Source: Bolinopsis microptera (taxonomy: Eukaryota > Ctenophora > Tentaculata > Lobata > Bolinopsidae). From it: a DNA stretch of 60,000 bases. The stretch is from contig NC_087074.1 of assembly GCF_026151205.1 (NCBI RefSeq), positions 12,879,182 to 12,939,181 of the forward strand, read 5' to 3'. Under the pieces are notes generated by a model, which saw only the letters and a program-made list of their open reading frames with translations, did not search any database and had not been told where the DNA came from. Both the position numbers and the translations under genes were made by a program. This document shows positions 1 through 10,011 of the stretch, piece after piece (position 1 is the first letter of the stretch; every line of letters starts with the position of its first letter).

Positions 1-105
1 CCTGAACACGTGCACTAATTCCTGAGTCACGTGCTCTTTCAGTTACCATGGCAGCAAAACACTTTATCATAGCAACAACACGTTGAAGACCCCACGTGGC
101 TCCAC
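1..105 (-). CDS. possible internal exon at the left edge, unknown protein
   Basis: On the minus strand a splice acceptor (cactcag) at 106-112 is followed by 34 open codons that run to the window edge. The peptide contains RVVAMIKCFAAMVTERARD, mostly helical in character. I do not recognise it. The polypyrimidine tract is weak and no donor is visible inside the window, so this could be a chance open frame. It is 620 bp downstream of the coiled-coil gene's stop codon, so it would belong to a separate gene. Confidence 0.25.
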
Positions 106-726
106 CTGAGTGTGGACCCATGCTGAGCCATTGAGATGGACAGATGGCTCGCGGATGATATGATAATTGTCAGCATGGATTAAATATAATGTATTAGCAT
201 TATATTGGCTATTGGACATGCAACCAATCTCGTAATTGCTGAAAGAAGCATGAAACTTATGGTTATTTCATGAGTTTTGTGAATCATAGGTCATTACTAA
301 AATTGACAACCGTAGAGTTCAATTCAATATTAAAATGAATAATCGGAACACTGGTTGAAAAGACGGTGTTAAAGAAAATATTTCCCCTGAGAATAACAAA
401 AGAGTGCGACTTTTAATAAAACTCAGATGATTGGTAATAATTTCTATCATGAACCTGCTTCCGCATAATATAATTCTCGTCCACGAAGCATATTAGTATT
501 ACACAAGAATAATCCTGGTTCATTTTCATATGGGTGACATTCGTTTGAAGACATGTGCGAATTTGACGTGCATCAAATCTAGCTCATTAAAAAAATGAGC
601 ATTTTATTCAAAAGTCACGCTAAGATTCGATCGGTACACCGACACTCCGTCAATATCCAAAGAATGCTGAGTCAAGCAGTTGAGAGGCCAATAGTTTCGG
701 CGAAAACAAGATTTATATTTTTTAAA
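106..726. other. intergenic, nothing clear
   Basis: AT-rich sequence with no supported exon. Near its right end it carries the putative poly(A) signal of the coiled-coil gene that ends at 727. Confidence 0.5.
603..608 (-). promoter_or_regulatory. putative poly(A) signal AATAAA
   Basis: The hexamer reads AATAAA on the minus strand, about 120 bp past the stop codon of the coiled-coil gene ending at 727. Its position suits a 3' end, but the motif is common in AT-rich DNA. Confidence 0.4.
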
Positions 727-1311
727 TCATTTTGCCATCTTCGCAACAGTTCGTCTAAGGGTTTCGTTAAGTTTGGGCATTCCATCGTTTTCCTTTTTAA
801 GTGTCTGAAATAATCAAAATTAATCAAAGTTTATCAAAAATTAATCAAAGTTAATCAATCAAAAAAGTTTTGGAATGGATAATGTATATATTCAATGAGT
901 AATTCCTTGAATTTAATTTTAATTGCTGACGATCAAATGAATGTTTTGGGTATTAACTGGAGATTCAATAAATGAGTGGTTTATAAAAATGTACCTTAAT
1001 TTGTTCCTCAATCTCCTGGAGTCTCTTATCCAGATTGTTTTTCTCCTGAAATAATAAAATAAATGTAACTGAATATAACATAAATAGGAACAATCACTGT
1101 AAAGGTGTAAAGAAAATAGGTGGCGTGGTTAAGGATTGATCTAACCTGGCAATCTTCATAACAAGTTTGTATTGAGATGGAATTTTTTAAGTAAGTTGAC
1201 ACTAACCCCAGTGAGTTTTTCCACTTTATCGTCAGCTGCCTCCAGTTTTTCAATCGTTATGGCCAGCATCTTTTCTTGTTCCTGACGTCGCTCTCTCATA
1301 TCTTCAACCGC
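727..1311 (-). CDS. C-terminal exons of a coiled-coil protein
   Basis: Three minus-strand exons fit together in phase 0: 1207-1311 (35 codons), 995-1045 (17 codons) and 727-804 (25 codons plus TGA). Each has an AG acceptor after a pyrimidine-rich tract and a GT donor. The peptide is almost all charged helix, for example AVEDMRERRQEQEKMLAITI and EKNNLDKRLQEIEEQIK, with a heptad-like spacing of Leu and Ile, so a coiled coil is the safe call. The 5' exons are not found. The next gene upstream on this strand (1866-3464) is intronless and could lie inside an intron of this gene, or the gene could start nearby in a small exon I missed. Function is unknown; cytoskeletal or ciliary scaffolds often look like this, but nothing here proves it. 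Confidence 0.7.
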
Positions 1312-1340
1312 CTGAAAGGGAACCTGTATCATTGTTTGGA

Positions 1341-1560
1341 AACCTTAATCACTTATTGATAATCTGGATCACTAATTGAAAGCCCGGATTACTAACGGAA
1401 AACTTAGATCACTAATTGAAGAACTGGATCACTAATTGAATACCTGGATCGCTAATTAAAAACGTGGATCACAAATTGAAAATCTAGATCACTAATTAAA
1501 AACGTGGATCACTAATTGGGAACCTAGATCACTAATTGGGAACCTAAAATCTAGATCACT
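1341..1560. repeat. 20-bp tandem repeat, about 11 units
   Basis: Units of exactly 20 bp close to AACNTGGATCACTAATTGAA repeat head to tail with 1-5 differences each. They lie just upstream, in transcription order, of the coiled-coil exon at 1207-1311. There are no spacers, so this is a minisatellite and not a CRISPR array. Confidence 0.85.
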
Positions 1561-1679
1561 ACAATAATAATTAGATTTATGTGTCATACAGTAAGTGACC
1601 ATATTAACATATTAACGCAGCAATATTTCATTATTTGGTCATTTTCAAGTTAGGTATGATAGGGTACCTGAATAGATCT

Positions 1680-1685
1680 TTTATT
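1680..1685 (-). promoter_or_regulatory. putative poly(A) signal AATAAA
   Basis: AATAAA on the minus strand, about 180 bp past the stop of the PP1-binding gene. It is the nearest such hexamer downstream. Confidence 0.35.
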
Positions 1686-1865
1686 TCGTCTTTTTTATCT
1701 GCTTTTAAGCAGATTAGTCTAATAAATGTTATCCGTTTACTTTACAATATCCACGATTCTTTATCAGCCATATAATATATTAGACAGTCATATTTATCGC
1801 CTTGCCCGCAAGGTTCACAGTCACCAACGGCAACAGCACAATAATTTCCGTTCTCTACCGAATGG

Positions 1866-3464
1866 CTAAGAACTTTCCCGACCAGCAGGCAGCAGATCAA
1901 TCAAAATAACAAATCCAATAATGATGGCAAAGATGAAGAGCCAGAGGAAGGGTACTAATGTCATCTGGGTAAAGCATTGGCAGCATTTAAAAAGATTACA
2001 GCATTTAAATACTGCTGGACGGTTCCTTGAATTGTCAAAAACGCCAGGGTTCAATCTTTCTCTTGATTTGATAATAGAAGCTTTTTTAATGTGATATGGA
2101 CTATCCGTTACTGGGATACTGTTCTCGGAGCTGTCTTCGGAGCTCTCACAGATGTCAATGACTACTGACTCCACATTGCAGATGCTGACAGCTGATTTTC
2201 CGTAAAGAGGGGTGGACAACACATTTGATGACGGTAAGTCTCCTTTTATATTTCCTTTAATTCGCTTTTCTGCTTTTATAGGTGAATCTGATTCTGATTC
2301 GTCCGTGTCTACATTAGAAAAGTCAAAATAATCGGAAGTGTCAGAGCTCGAACTCGAAGTTGAATAGCTGCTGTAATCAGGGGAAGGAATGTCTACCTCA
2401 ACAAGTTGGGTCAAAGATGTGTGGCATTTCTGGCACTGAAGAAGCGGAGCCACCTTCGTCAAATTAGGTTCACTGGAACTGTGGCTGTTTTGTTGAAAAG
2501 GATTTTGAGCTGTAGTGGCCGCATGTGATCCAGCGAAAAGCGAAGAGTTAGATTGACACGCATTGTCTATCTCCAGTGACGAAGCTGAAAAGGCCCTACT
2601 CAGTCTTTCGGTCTTTTTGACGAAGTCTGAACTACTGATAAGAGCATTTAGTGCCAGAGGAGCAAATTTCTCGATATCTTCAGCATAAAATGGGTTGCTC
2701 CTGCTGGAAGTCCCAGACATGTTAGAATCAATGCTCCCGTGGTGATAACGCTCAAACAAATTGGCCTCTTGTAAACTATCCAATATTTGACCAAGCCCAG
2801 TTGAAGGAACATACTTGAAATTTCTGATATTTTTTTGGTTTTGATCTTTGGTCTTCTGATCAAGTCCAGAAGCTGAAGATGGAAACGATGATTGTGCACC
2901 TGAAGAGCTGACAGTAGCATTGGCTGGACTTGTAACCATTTGGCTGCTTGAAAATGGTTTCTGAGGATCATTGCTTTGACATGTTCTCAAAATCACGGGA
3001 GATGAAATTGATGAGTTGTAACTGATTGGTCGTGCTGCTCTCCGTAATTGATCGAAGGATGTTGGAGGAGCACTCCTCAGCCGTTTAACGACCTCCCCTT
3101 TCCTCGTCCTCTCACTCTCAGGAATCATTGTGGCATTATTTTTATTGCTTTCGTTAATAGGAAGAGCCTTTTTTACCCCAGCCATCTTTTTTCGAGGCGG
3201 AGGTAAAGGGAGATCGGGTTTGGTTTTCTCACTCTTTTTCATGATACCCCCGAGATGAAAATGGCCAGAATGAGACTTTGATTTGGATGGAATTGAAGGA
3301 AGCCTGTTAGAAGATATGGATTTCAAATCCAAGGATTTGATTGGCATACCAACTTCTTCTGCAAACGAAACTTTTCGACTGGCACGAGCCAAGAAATCAG
3401 TACTATCCAAATGGCTTACCTCTGCAATGTTTTCCTCGTATTCACTAAACGGTGCTAACGGCAT
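1866..3464 (-). CDS. PP1-binding, tail-anchored membrane protein (intronless)
   Basis: A single 532-codon frame opens with ATG after an AT-rich leader. Residues 31-34 are KVSF, the RVxF-type docking motif for protein phosphatase 1, in a context (RKVSFAEEVGMPIKSLDL) that resembles glycogen-targeting PPP1R3 subunits, where the motif is followed by a short hydrophobic stretch. The CBM21 glycogen-binding domain of that family is absent. The middle is low-complexity: a proline-rich LPLPPPRKK segment near residue 90, Ser-rich and acidic tracts near 375-410, and one CxxC (QCQKC). The C-terminus has a Cys cluster (KCCNLFKCCQC) followed by about 23 hydrophobic residues and a short polar tail, so it is probably inserted as a tail anchor, perhaps with palmitoylation. 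I infer a scaffold that brings PP1 to a membrane. The PP1 motif is short and could be fortuitous. Confidence 0.75.
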   Translation of the reverse strand: MPLAPFSEYEENIAEVSHLDSTDFLARASRKVSFAEEVGMPIKSLDLKSISSNRLPSIPSKSKSHSGHFHLGGIMKKSEKTKPDLPLPPPRKKMAGVKKALPINESNKNNATMIPESERTRKGEVVKRLRSAPPTSFDQLRRAARPISYNSSISSPVILRTCQSNDPQKPFSSSQMVTSPANATVSSSGAQSSFPSSASGLDQKTKDQNQKNIRNFKYVPSTGLGQILDSLQEANLFERYHHGSIDSNMSGTSSRSNPFYAEDIEKFAPLALNALISSSDFVKKTERLSRAFSASSLEIDNACQSNSSLFAGSHAATTAQNPFQQNSHSSSEPNLTKVAPLLQCQKCHTSLTQLVEVDIPSPDYSSYSTSSSSSDTSDYFDFSNVDTDESESDSPIKAEKRIKGNIKGDLPSSNVLSTPLYGKSAVSICNVESVVIDICESSEDSSENSIPVTDSPYHIKKASIIKSRERLNPGVFDNSRNRPAVFKCCNLFKCCQCFTQMTLVPFLWLFIFAIIIGFVILIDLLPAGRESS

Positions 3465-4436
3465 AATTGTATTCTTGGCAATAAAAACCGGTGTATTTAT
3501 TTATAGCGAAACCAAACTGCAAAACAGAAGAAAACTCCTGCAGGTGAATCTGTGTGCCAGTGTGAACCGGTAATTACCAGCCAGGTATTGTGTGATATTT
3601 AGAGCTGTGTCCCGACTCAATTAACACGCCGAGAATTAATAGGCAAGCAGGACCGAGGCCTCATTTGTTGTATTCCAGGATAACACTTGTTTCACCAAAG
3701 TTTCTAGCTCTTGTTGAAAACAGCTTCTGATAACCTCAAACACCGAGGGTTTGTATGAAGCTGTATCAAACTCAACCGATTGCAAACCGAAACCAAAACG
3801 ACTGAAGTAAACGACAGATAAACAAATTTTACTTAATATTAACGATGACGTATAACAATATTCCCAATAAAAAGAGAAAACCAATTGCCACGCAGACAGA
3901 GAAGCATTAGAAATATAAGTGCGGTTGCTAGGTAACCCAATGAGGTAACCATGACATTGTACATGGTTTAGTTTTAATTATGGTGGTTAGTTTACCTGGA
4001 CCCTAGAAAGTGACGCTCCGAATAGTAATGTCAGATTTAATTGAAATAAATTTAAATGAATGTAGGCACATTAAACGGTTCTAACTGAGCCGCTTTTCCT
4101 AGAAAAAATAAAGTCATTGCTGAGGTGTGAATAATTGGGTAATTACTTTCAGCAGAAAAAACCTTTGAGTTTGTGGGGGGCGAATTAAATTTCGTACAAA
4201 TTATGCATGAACACTGAGTTTAGGTGGTTATTTTTTACTCATAGTAGTAAAACAGTCTGGGTCATGTACCTCCTTATGACGCGGTTCTTAGAGAGAGAAT
4301 TTTACGAATTACATAGAAACCTTATTTTGAAAGGAACTGGGTGGTAAAAGGGTCTGCACTACCAGGGTCTGCACTACCAATACCATTTCCTTAGTGGAAG
4401 TAAAAATAAGCTTCCCGAATATGACCCAATACAGCT

Positions 4437-4534
4437 TGAATTTGAATTGACAGCTTAAAATTAAATGTTGTGCAGTTGTTTACATTTTAATCAACTGTAA
4501 AACATTAAATTTTAAGATGTCAATTCAAATTTAA
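4437..4534. repeat. hairpin with arms of about 43 bp
   Basis: The left arm (4437-4479, starting TTGAATTTGAATTGACA) is nearly the exact reverse complement of the right arm (4492-4534). The loop is 12 bp. AT-rich inverted pairs of this size are typical of MITEs, but no target duplication was seen. Confidence 0.8.
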
Positions 4535-6341
4535 AATCCATTATGCGATATCGTCATAAGTGAAGAAACTGTGCTCCGACACAATATTGAACTTTAATTG
4601 AACTATCCGAAAATTGTTCTAGCTAAATTATACTCGCCAAGAATCCTGGCCAGGCGAAACTGTTAATTTGCCCTAGCCCTATCTTTAACCCAATTTAATC
4701 TAAACATAACCCTAATATACCCTATATAACCACAGCTGTGACCTTATGCCATAACCATGACTAGAATTCTATAAAATTTGGAAATCTACGTTACACTGGC
4801 ACAAGTGGACTTGTGACCGAAACAGTTTTTAGCCCATAACTGACCAAACTCTTTTTACCCTATGTCATTTCAACCCTCATAGCTGCAATTTTATCTGTTT
4901 TAAAAACTAAAAGAACGACAACAGTGATTACCGAATGTGATGGTAAAGTTCCTGTGTGTGCCAGATAACTCTTCGATCTAATCATGACACGCTAATGTGC
5001 AATGGTTCTTTTAGTGCGAGCTGAATCCCCCAATTTTCCCAAGTCCTGGGCTGTTTTTACTCCGAGCAAGCTTAGACAAACAGACACAGTGAGACAGTGT
5101 TATCAGGACCCTCACGAGGGGCTCTCGTGATAGCTGTTATAGGTAGGTGTTGTTAAATCACGACACAAGTGGAGAATCGCGTTTTTAGCTTAATTTCGAA
5201 ATGATCGCAGAGTACGAGTTGCAAAGCAATACAAAACAGGGCAAAATAATTACTTCCTAGAATAACTTCCCATCATTATAAACGGTGACGTATTGTGTCC
5301 TGTACGCCTCCGAACGATTTATCACAGGAAATTCAATTTATTTGCACGTGTTGGGCCCAAGATAATGATATGATTGAGTGATTGCTATTGACCTGCGTCC
5401 AGTCAGGACGATAGCTTATGACTGCAGCCTATTATAGTGATAGATTGTTGTCGAAAATAACCAAAAGTAGCTGTTTTTACTTTTCCAGATGGGACGGTAT
5501 TTACGGTAAATAGTCTATCGTCTCTTCTGTACTGGGTCTAACTCTAGGCCGATGTCAAAGCGGTTCAGAAAACACTGAAATGAAGTAAAGCCTCACAAGA
5601 TATGTTTCAGACCAGTTTAATTAAGCTTGCTCCCCCAACAACTCGTGAACGATGGACACTTTCTTACTCGTTCAGCGAACATTTCTTTCAACATTCTACT
5701 GTTTTATAATAATAATTCTACTCGAATGCCTGGGCCACAAACCTAATTGCTTGTCAAATGTCACGCCCAGGATAGGATTAGCTTACCTCACATTTAATTG
5801 ATTAATTAGTATCCGACTCTAATGCTACAGACTGTTCTTAACTTTACTTATACATTGATATAGCATTGATATCATCCAGTATTCACATTTACTGATTAAT
5901 CAACACTTCATACCGGATGTTGAGTGAACTTTTGTTTACATTGATAATTATATTCAGTGCTTCAAAATTAATGAGACCCATTGGACATGCTACCGTCTTT
6001 ATTCAGCAGTTGGGCCTTTTGGAGAAGCTTGACGATGAACACGATAGAGAAGAAACTTAAACAAATTCTTTTTGAAATTGAACAAATTAATATTATTCAT
6101 TATTTGCTCTACAGTTGCAATCACAAACATTAAAATTAGTGAAGTATTTATTAAGGTTAGATATCACCAAGGAAGAAGTTATTATTATCAAGGAAAAAAT
6201 TGAATAACAATTGAAATCCTTGTATTCATATTTTCTGATTTATGGAACTGAGCAAAATTTTATACTTCTGAATTCAACAAAATGTACCCCAAACAAAAAA
6301 CAGTTGCAAAATTTCTGGCTAAAAAGGTAAATCACATCAAG

Positions 6342-6347
6342 TTTATT
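6342..6347 (-). promoter_or_regulatory. putative poly(A) signal AATAAA
   Basis: AATAAA on the minus strand about 143 bp past the gelsolin stop codon. Confidence 0.35.
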
Positions 6348-6489
6348 AAACATAAAAAAGGTTCTGTCCAAATGAACAATATGATCATCTTACTATTTGA
6401 ATACTATCTTACTTTCAATTTACTGACAACAACGCTAATTACAGAAATCAAAGAAAACCGCCAATAAAATGTAAATCTGTCCTTGTATC

Positions 6490-9400
6490 CTAGGAGAGTT
6501 GTTGGTAGAGTTGAGCAGCCCTCCCTTGGGAGACAACTGTTATGGGACAACTGAACCTATCCACTCCATTGAGGTAGTTACTCGCGTAACTCAAGCCGTT
6601 TTGTGATTCTCCTTTAGAAGCATCTGAAATTTTTTATGTCAAGCAAATGTGTATAGTCTGCATACCATCATGATTTCCATGAAGTCGATATAAGTTAAAA
6701 TTATATCAGTATATTACGTCATCATTCAAATCGCTTGATGGTCAAATTTGCCATTTTGGTGATAAATAATCTCAAATGCCTATGAAATAAAAACACTGAC
6801 CGTCTCCGACCCATACGTATAAATGAGTCCCTAGATCAACCAAGAACACATCATTAGGATCCAACATCCTCTGCTCGATCTCTCCCTCAGCAACTGTTTC
6901 CATCTTCAACTCTCCATCGGCATCACTGATCTGGGGAAGTTAGTGAGGAGTGAGGAGCCGGCTTGGTTAACGAGCGAGTCTACAATTAGGACCTTAGTGG
7001 TTTTGTGAATGAGTCTACAAGGACACACGACCCTAGTGGTTTTGTGAATGAGTCTACAAGGACACACGACCCTAGTGGTTTTGTGAATGAGTCTACAAGG
7101 ACACACGACCCTAGTGGTTTTGTGAATGAGTCTACAAGGACACACGACCCTAGTGGTTTTGTGAATGAGTCTACAAGGACACACGACCCTAGTGGTTTTG
7201 TGAATGAGTCTACAAGGACACACGACCCTAGTGGTTTTGTGAATGAGTCTACAAGGACACACGACCCTAGTGGTTTGGTGAATGAGTCTACAACGACACA
7301 CGACCCTAGTGGTTTTGTGAATGAGTCTACAAGGACACACGACCCTAGTAGTTTTGTGAATGATATCTTAATCTATTGAAGGCAATAATTCTTAAGTTGA
7401 TGACGTGTAAACAGAAAAGGCTTTGGACACATATTAAGTATTAACGAAAGGCTGTTGGAAAAATTAAAAGCAACAATAAATGTTTAACTGTAAAATCAAT
7501 CGTCATTGTCACTTACTCTTATAAGTTTTCTTGTGTTATCGTCGATAGGTTTCTGGCTTTCAAGTGAATCAGCGTCGCCATCTTTCAATATCTGAAAAAG
7601 AGGTTCTACATCAATAATATGGTCGTTGCGAAAGAATAAATATGAATTTGATCTACATTGTCAATTAAAATAAGTTATTCCAAAAAAGAATGCTGCAATT
7701 TTAAAATATTTTCAACAAACCTCCAAAACATCCCTATCCCTCAGCGGATCATCATCAATCACTTCAACTTTTGGTTTGCCATTCCTTTCTGCCCTTAGTT
7801 CTGACACGTAGTACATGGCTTTGACCTGAATTATTAAGTTCTGTTGTTAGGGAAATAAAGGAGACAAGAAATTTAAGATTTTGGACATGAAAAGCTAACG
7901 CTAACCCACCAAACCATACGTATCGTCGAAATATTAAATGCTATGACACAAATCAACATTTTATACGACTTACCTTTTCGTCCTTATCACATTTGGGACC
8001 ATTGATCTGATAAATAGTTAGTCCAGCATCCAGTACGAAAACATCATCCTCGTTTAGATTCTGTCTGATTAATTCTAGCTCGTTAATAACGGTGTTTTCT
8101 ACTGTGTCCCCTGTTGGATATCGAGATGTGAGATAGGTAGTCATTAAATATATGTGATCAGGAAACATAACAGTTCCAAAGGTGGTATCAAGTTGACCAA
8201 AGCTTTGAATATATGTGGAAATATTTATAGTTATAGCGCATGAGATATGAGAACAAATGAACTGGCTCCATTGCCGACCAATGGCGGCATTCTGCATTGT
8301 GCACGCCAGCGAAAAGCATTAATTCATTGCCAATGGCTTTACTTATAAACTTATGAAAATTAAGTGTCATACCGTGCAAGTATGCTTCTAAAATTACTCT
8401 TAAAATGGATTAGGCAATAATAAACCTCATCTAAATTGAATACCGTGGAAGATGAAGAGTCGAGGAGTATACTCTGTAGGTTTAACGTGTCTGAACCCGG
8501 AATCTGCTCCTCCCTTAAGGTATGTGATCCCTTCCTTGAAGTAACCTTTGAACAGCTTGGACTCGTGATATTGTACCTGGACAATTATTGCATATCATAG
8601 TACGAGAAGTATAAAGCAGTTTTGTGTACATAAGAACATAAATGGGAGACGTGAATCACACCTCATGGCCGCTGAGAAGTACAACATTTCACCTCTCGGC
8701 ATTTTAACCCACAACATTCGAGTACTCTATGCCAAAACCTAACCCTTGCCAAAACCGTTAAAATTGGAATTACTACCCCAAAGTTGCAACCCTAAAACAT
8801 AAACGGTTATAAACTCCCTGAAATGAAATTATTATGAAACCTCTCTATGTTGAATAGGTTTGTCACTGTGGAAGGTGTCCAGTTCTACAGTTTTGTAGGC
8901 AGCGGTTCCGTACTCGTCTTGAGTGGAATATTTTCCTATCCAGAAGTGAAGATCATACTCTAGAGCATCCTCATCTGGGATCCTGGCAAAGAGACGAGAT
9001 TGAGAAAAACTAAATTAATGACCCAATAATCCACATGTATTCGGAGTAGATTTTTAGGAACTGGTTGTATTAAAACTTCCTTATTTTAGAGGCTTTTGGT
9101 GCCCCTCCCTAAAATTGAACAAATTAGGTGATTTTAGAGAATACGCCGGTAAAATCTCTAAAAAAGTGGGTATCTAGAGCAAAACGCGCAGTTTTGCTAG
9201 TACTTTAGTTAAGTTTTCGAAATTGTCCCACATTCAAACGACGATTTGGCGCCCCCCTAATACGGCGCCCCGTGTCTTACCGATTTCCAGCCTATTAGTA
9301 TTAATACGAAAGTAAGTGACTTGTTGTTCAATCTCGAATAGTTGGTTTTGGTCCATACACTAGAATCTTAAAACCTGTTAAAGTCTCATCCTTTGTTTCT

Positions 9401-10011
9401 CATCCAATTTTGACAAATGTTATCCTTCGGATCTTCTGATTCTAGTTTTTTATTTTAAGCGTCTCGATAACTTGCAAGATTGAACACGGTGACTGGTGAG
9501 GGTATCGGAACAAAAAAGTTTCACATGAATAAAATGCCTACTTGTAAGTGTTGAGGATGATGTAAGAGTCACCTTCAAAGAACCGACCGTAGTCTGCTTT
9601 GGGCCATCGTTCCACCTGAAACTTAACTATCCTCCAGATTTCTAGTCCCACAACTTTACCTGAATTGTTTATTTCAAAGAAACAGAACCAATGCTAATAA
9701 CTAACCGGCAAACTCGGAAACTGTTAATAATTTCAGGTGAAGACATCACTGACAATCTGACATGTAAAACAATATGGCAGCATGACTCATGAGGTTAGAT
9801 TGCTTAGAGTTAAAGCAAATAGGCTATCTCCTGATTCCTGAACAACATTATTGATTATAGATTCTTAACGCAACAAGAATTAACCTGAGTTTTCCCAAGC
9901 AGGTTCGCTCTGAGCAGACTCTAATTTCACTTGTTTTTCAACATCAGAACCAAAGAGAGCCAAGTTGGAATCCTTCCAGTTGTACTCTGCCTGCTTTTTC
10001 AGACCAGCCAT
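6490..10011 (-). CDS. three-domain gelsolin family protein (severin/CapG type)
   Basis: Nine minus-strand exons join in phase: 9885-10011, 9542-9659, 8841-8982, 8444-8576, 7974-8110, 7721-7825, 7517-7591, 6801-6930 and 6490-6623. They total 1101 bp, or 366 residues plus TAG. All introns are GT-AG. G1 (about 45-150) holds [17 protein letters not shown] and [20 protein letters not shown]. The G1-G2 linker has [20 protein letters not shown], the classic actin-binding linker. G2 (about 160-260) has [12 protein letters not shown] and IYQINGPK. G3 (about 278-366) has [20 protein letters not shown]. Proteins of this layout sever and cap actin filaments in a calcium-dependent way in the cytoplasm. 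G4-G6 and a villin headpiece are absent, so it is a short form like severin, fragmin or CapG. The ATG directly follows an acceptor-like CAG at 10012-10014, so a 5' untranslated exon, or a trans-spliced leader, may lie upstream. Confidence 0.95.
6978..7363. repeat. 39-bp minisatellite in a gelsolin intron
   Basis: About ten near-identical 39-bp units, each containing GTGGTTTTGTGAATGAGTCT, lie in the intron between gelsolin exons 7517-7591 and 6801-6930. The unit length is a multiple of three and lacks stops, so long frames stay open on both strands (13-residue repeats such as [13 protein letters not shown]). This is a by-product of repetition, not a gene. The array ends about 47 bp before the next exon's acceptor. 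Confidence 0.95.

Larger units (their letters stand above)
3465..6489. other. intergenic stretch between the PP1-binding and gelsolin genes
   Basis: No convincing exon was found. It holds a 15-bp direct duplication (gggtctgcactacca) near 4352-4381 and the hairpin at 4437-4534. A 49-codon plus-strand frame at 5988 is too short and isolated to call. CCCTAA-like motifs near 4680-4730 are scattered and not tandem. Confidence 0.5.

Noticed and set aside
1341-1560. CRISPR-like regular repeats
   Set aside because: 20-bp units abut with no spacers and drift in sequence; the genome is eukaryotic.
2648-2971. 107-codon frame within the PP1-binding gene
   Set aside because: Same strand, different frame, no motif; the enclosing 532-codon frame is far stronger.
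4680-4730. Telomere-like CCCTAA motifs, also near 59130
   Set aside because: Only isolated or double copies, not a tandem array.
5988-6140. 49-codon plus-strand frame or a short terminal exon QLGLLEKLDDEHDREET
   Set aside because: Too short and isolated, with two competing readings of the same bases.
6906-7379. Repetitive proteins of 144 and 124 residues on opposite strands
   Set aside because: They are products of the 39-bp minisatellite, inside an intron, with no splice link to coding exons.
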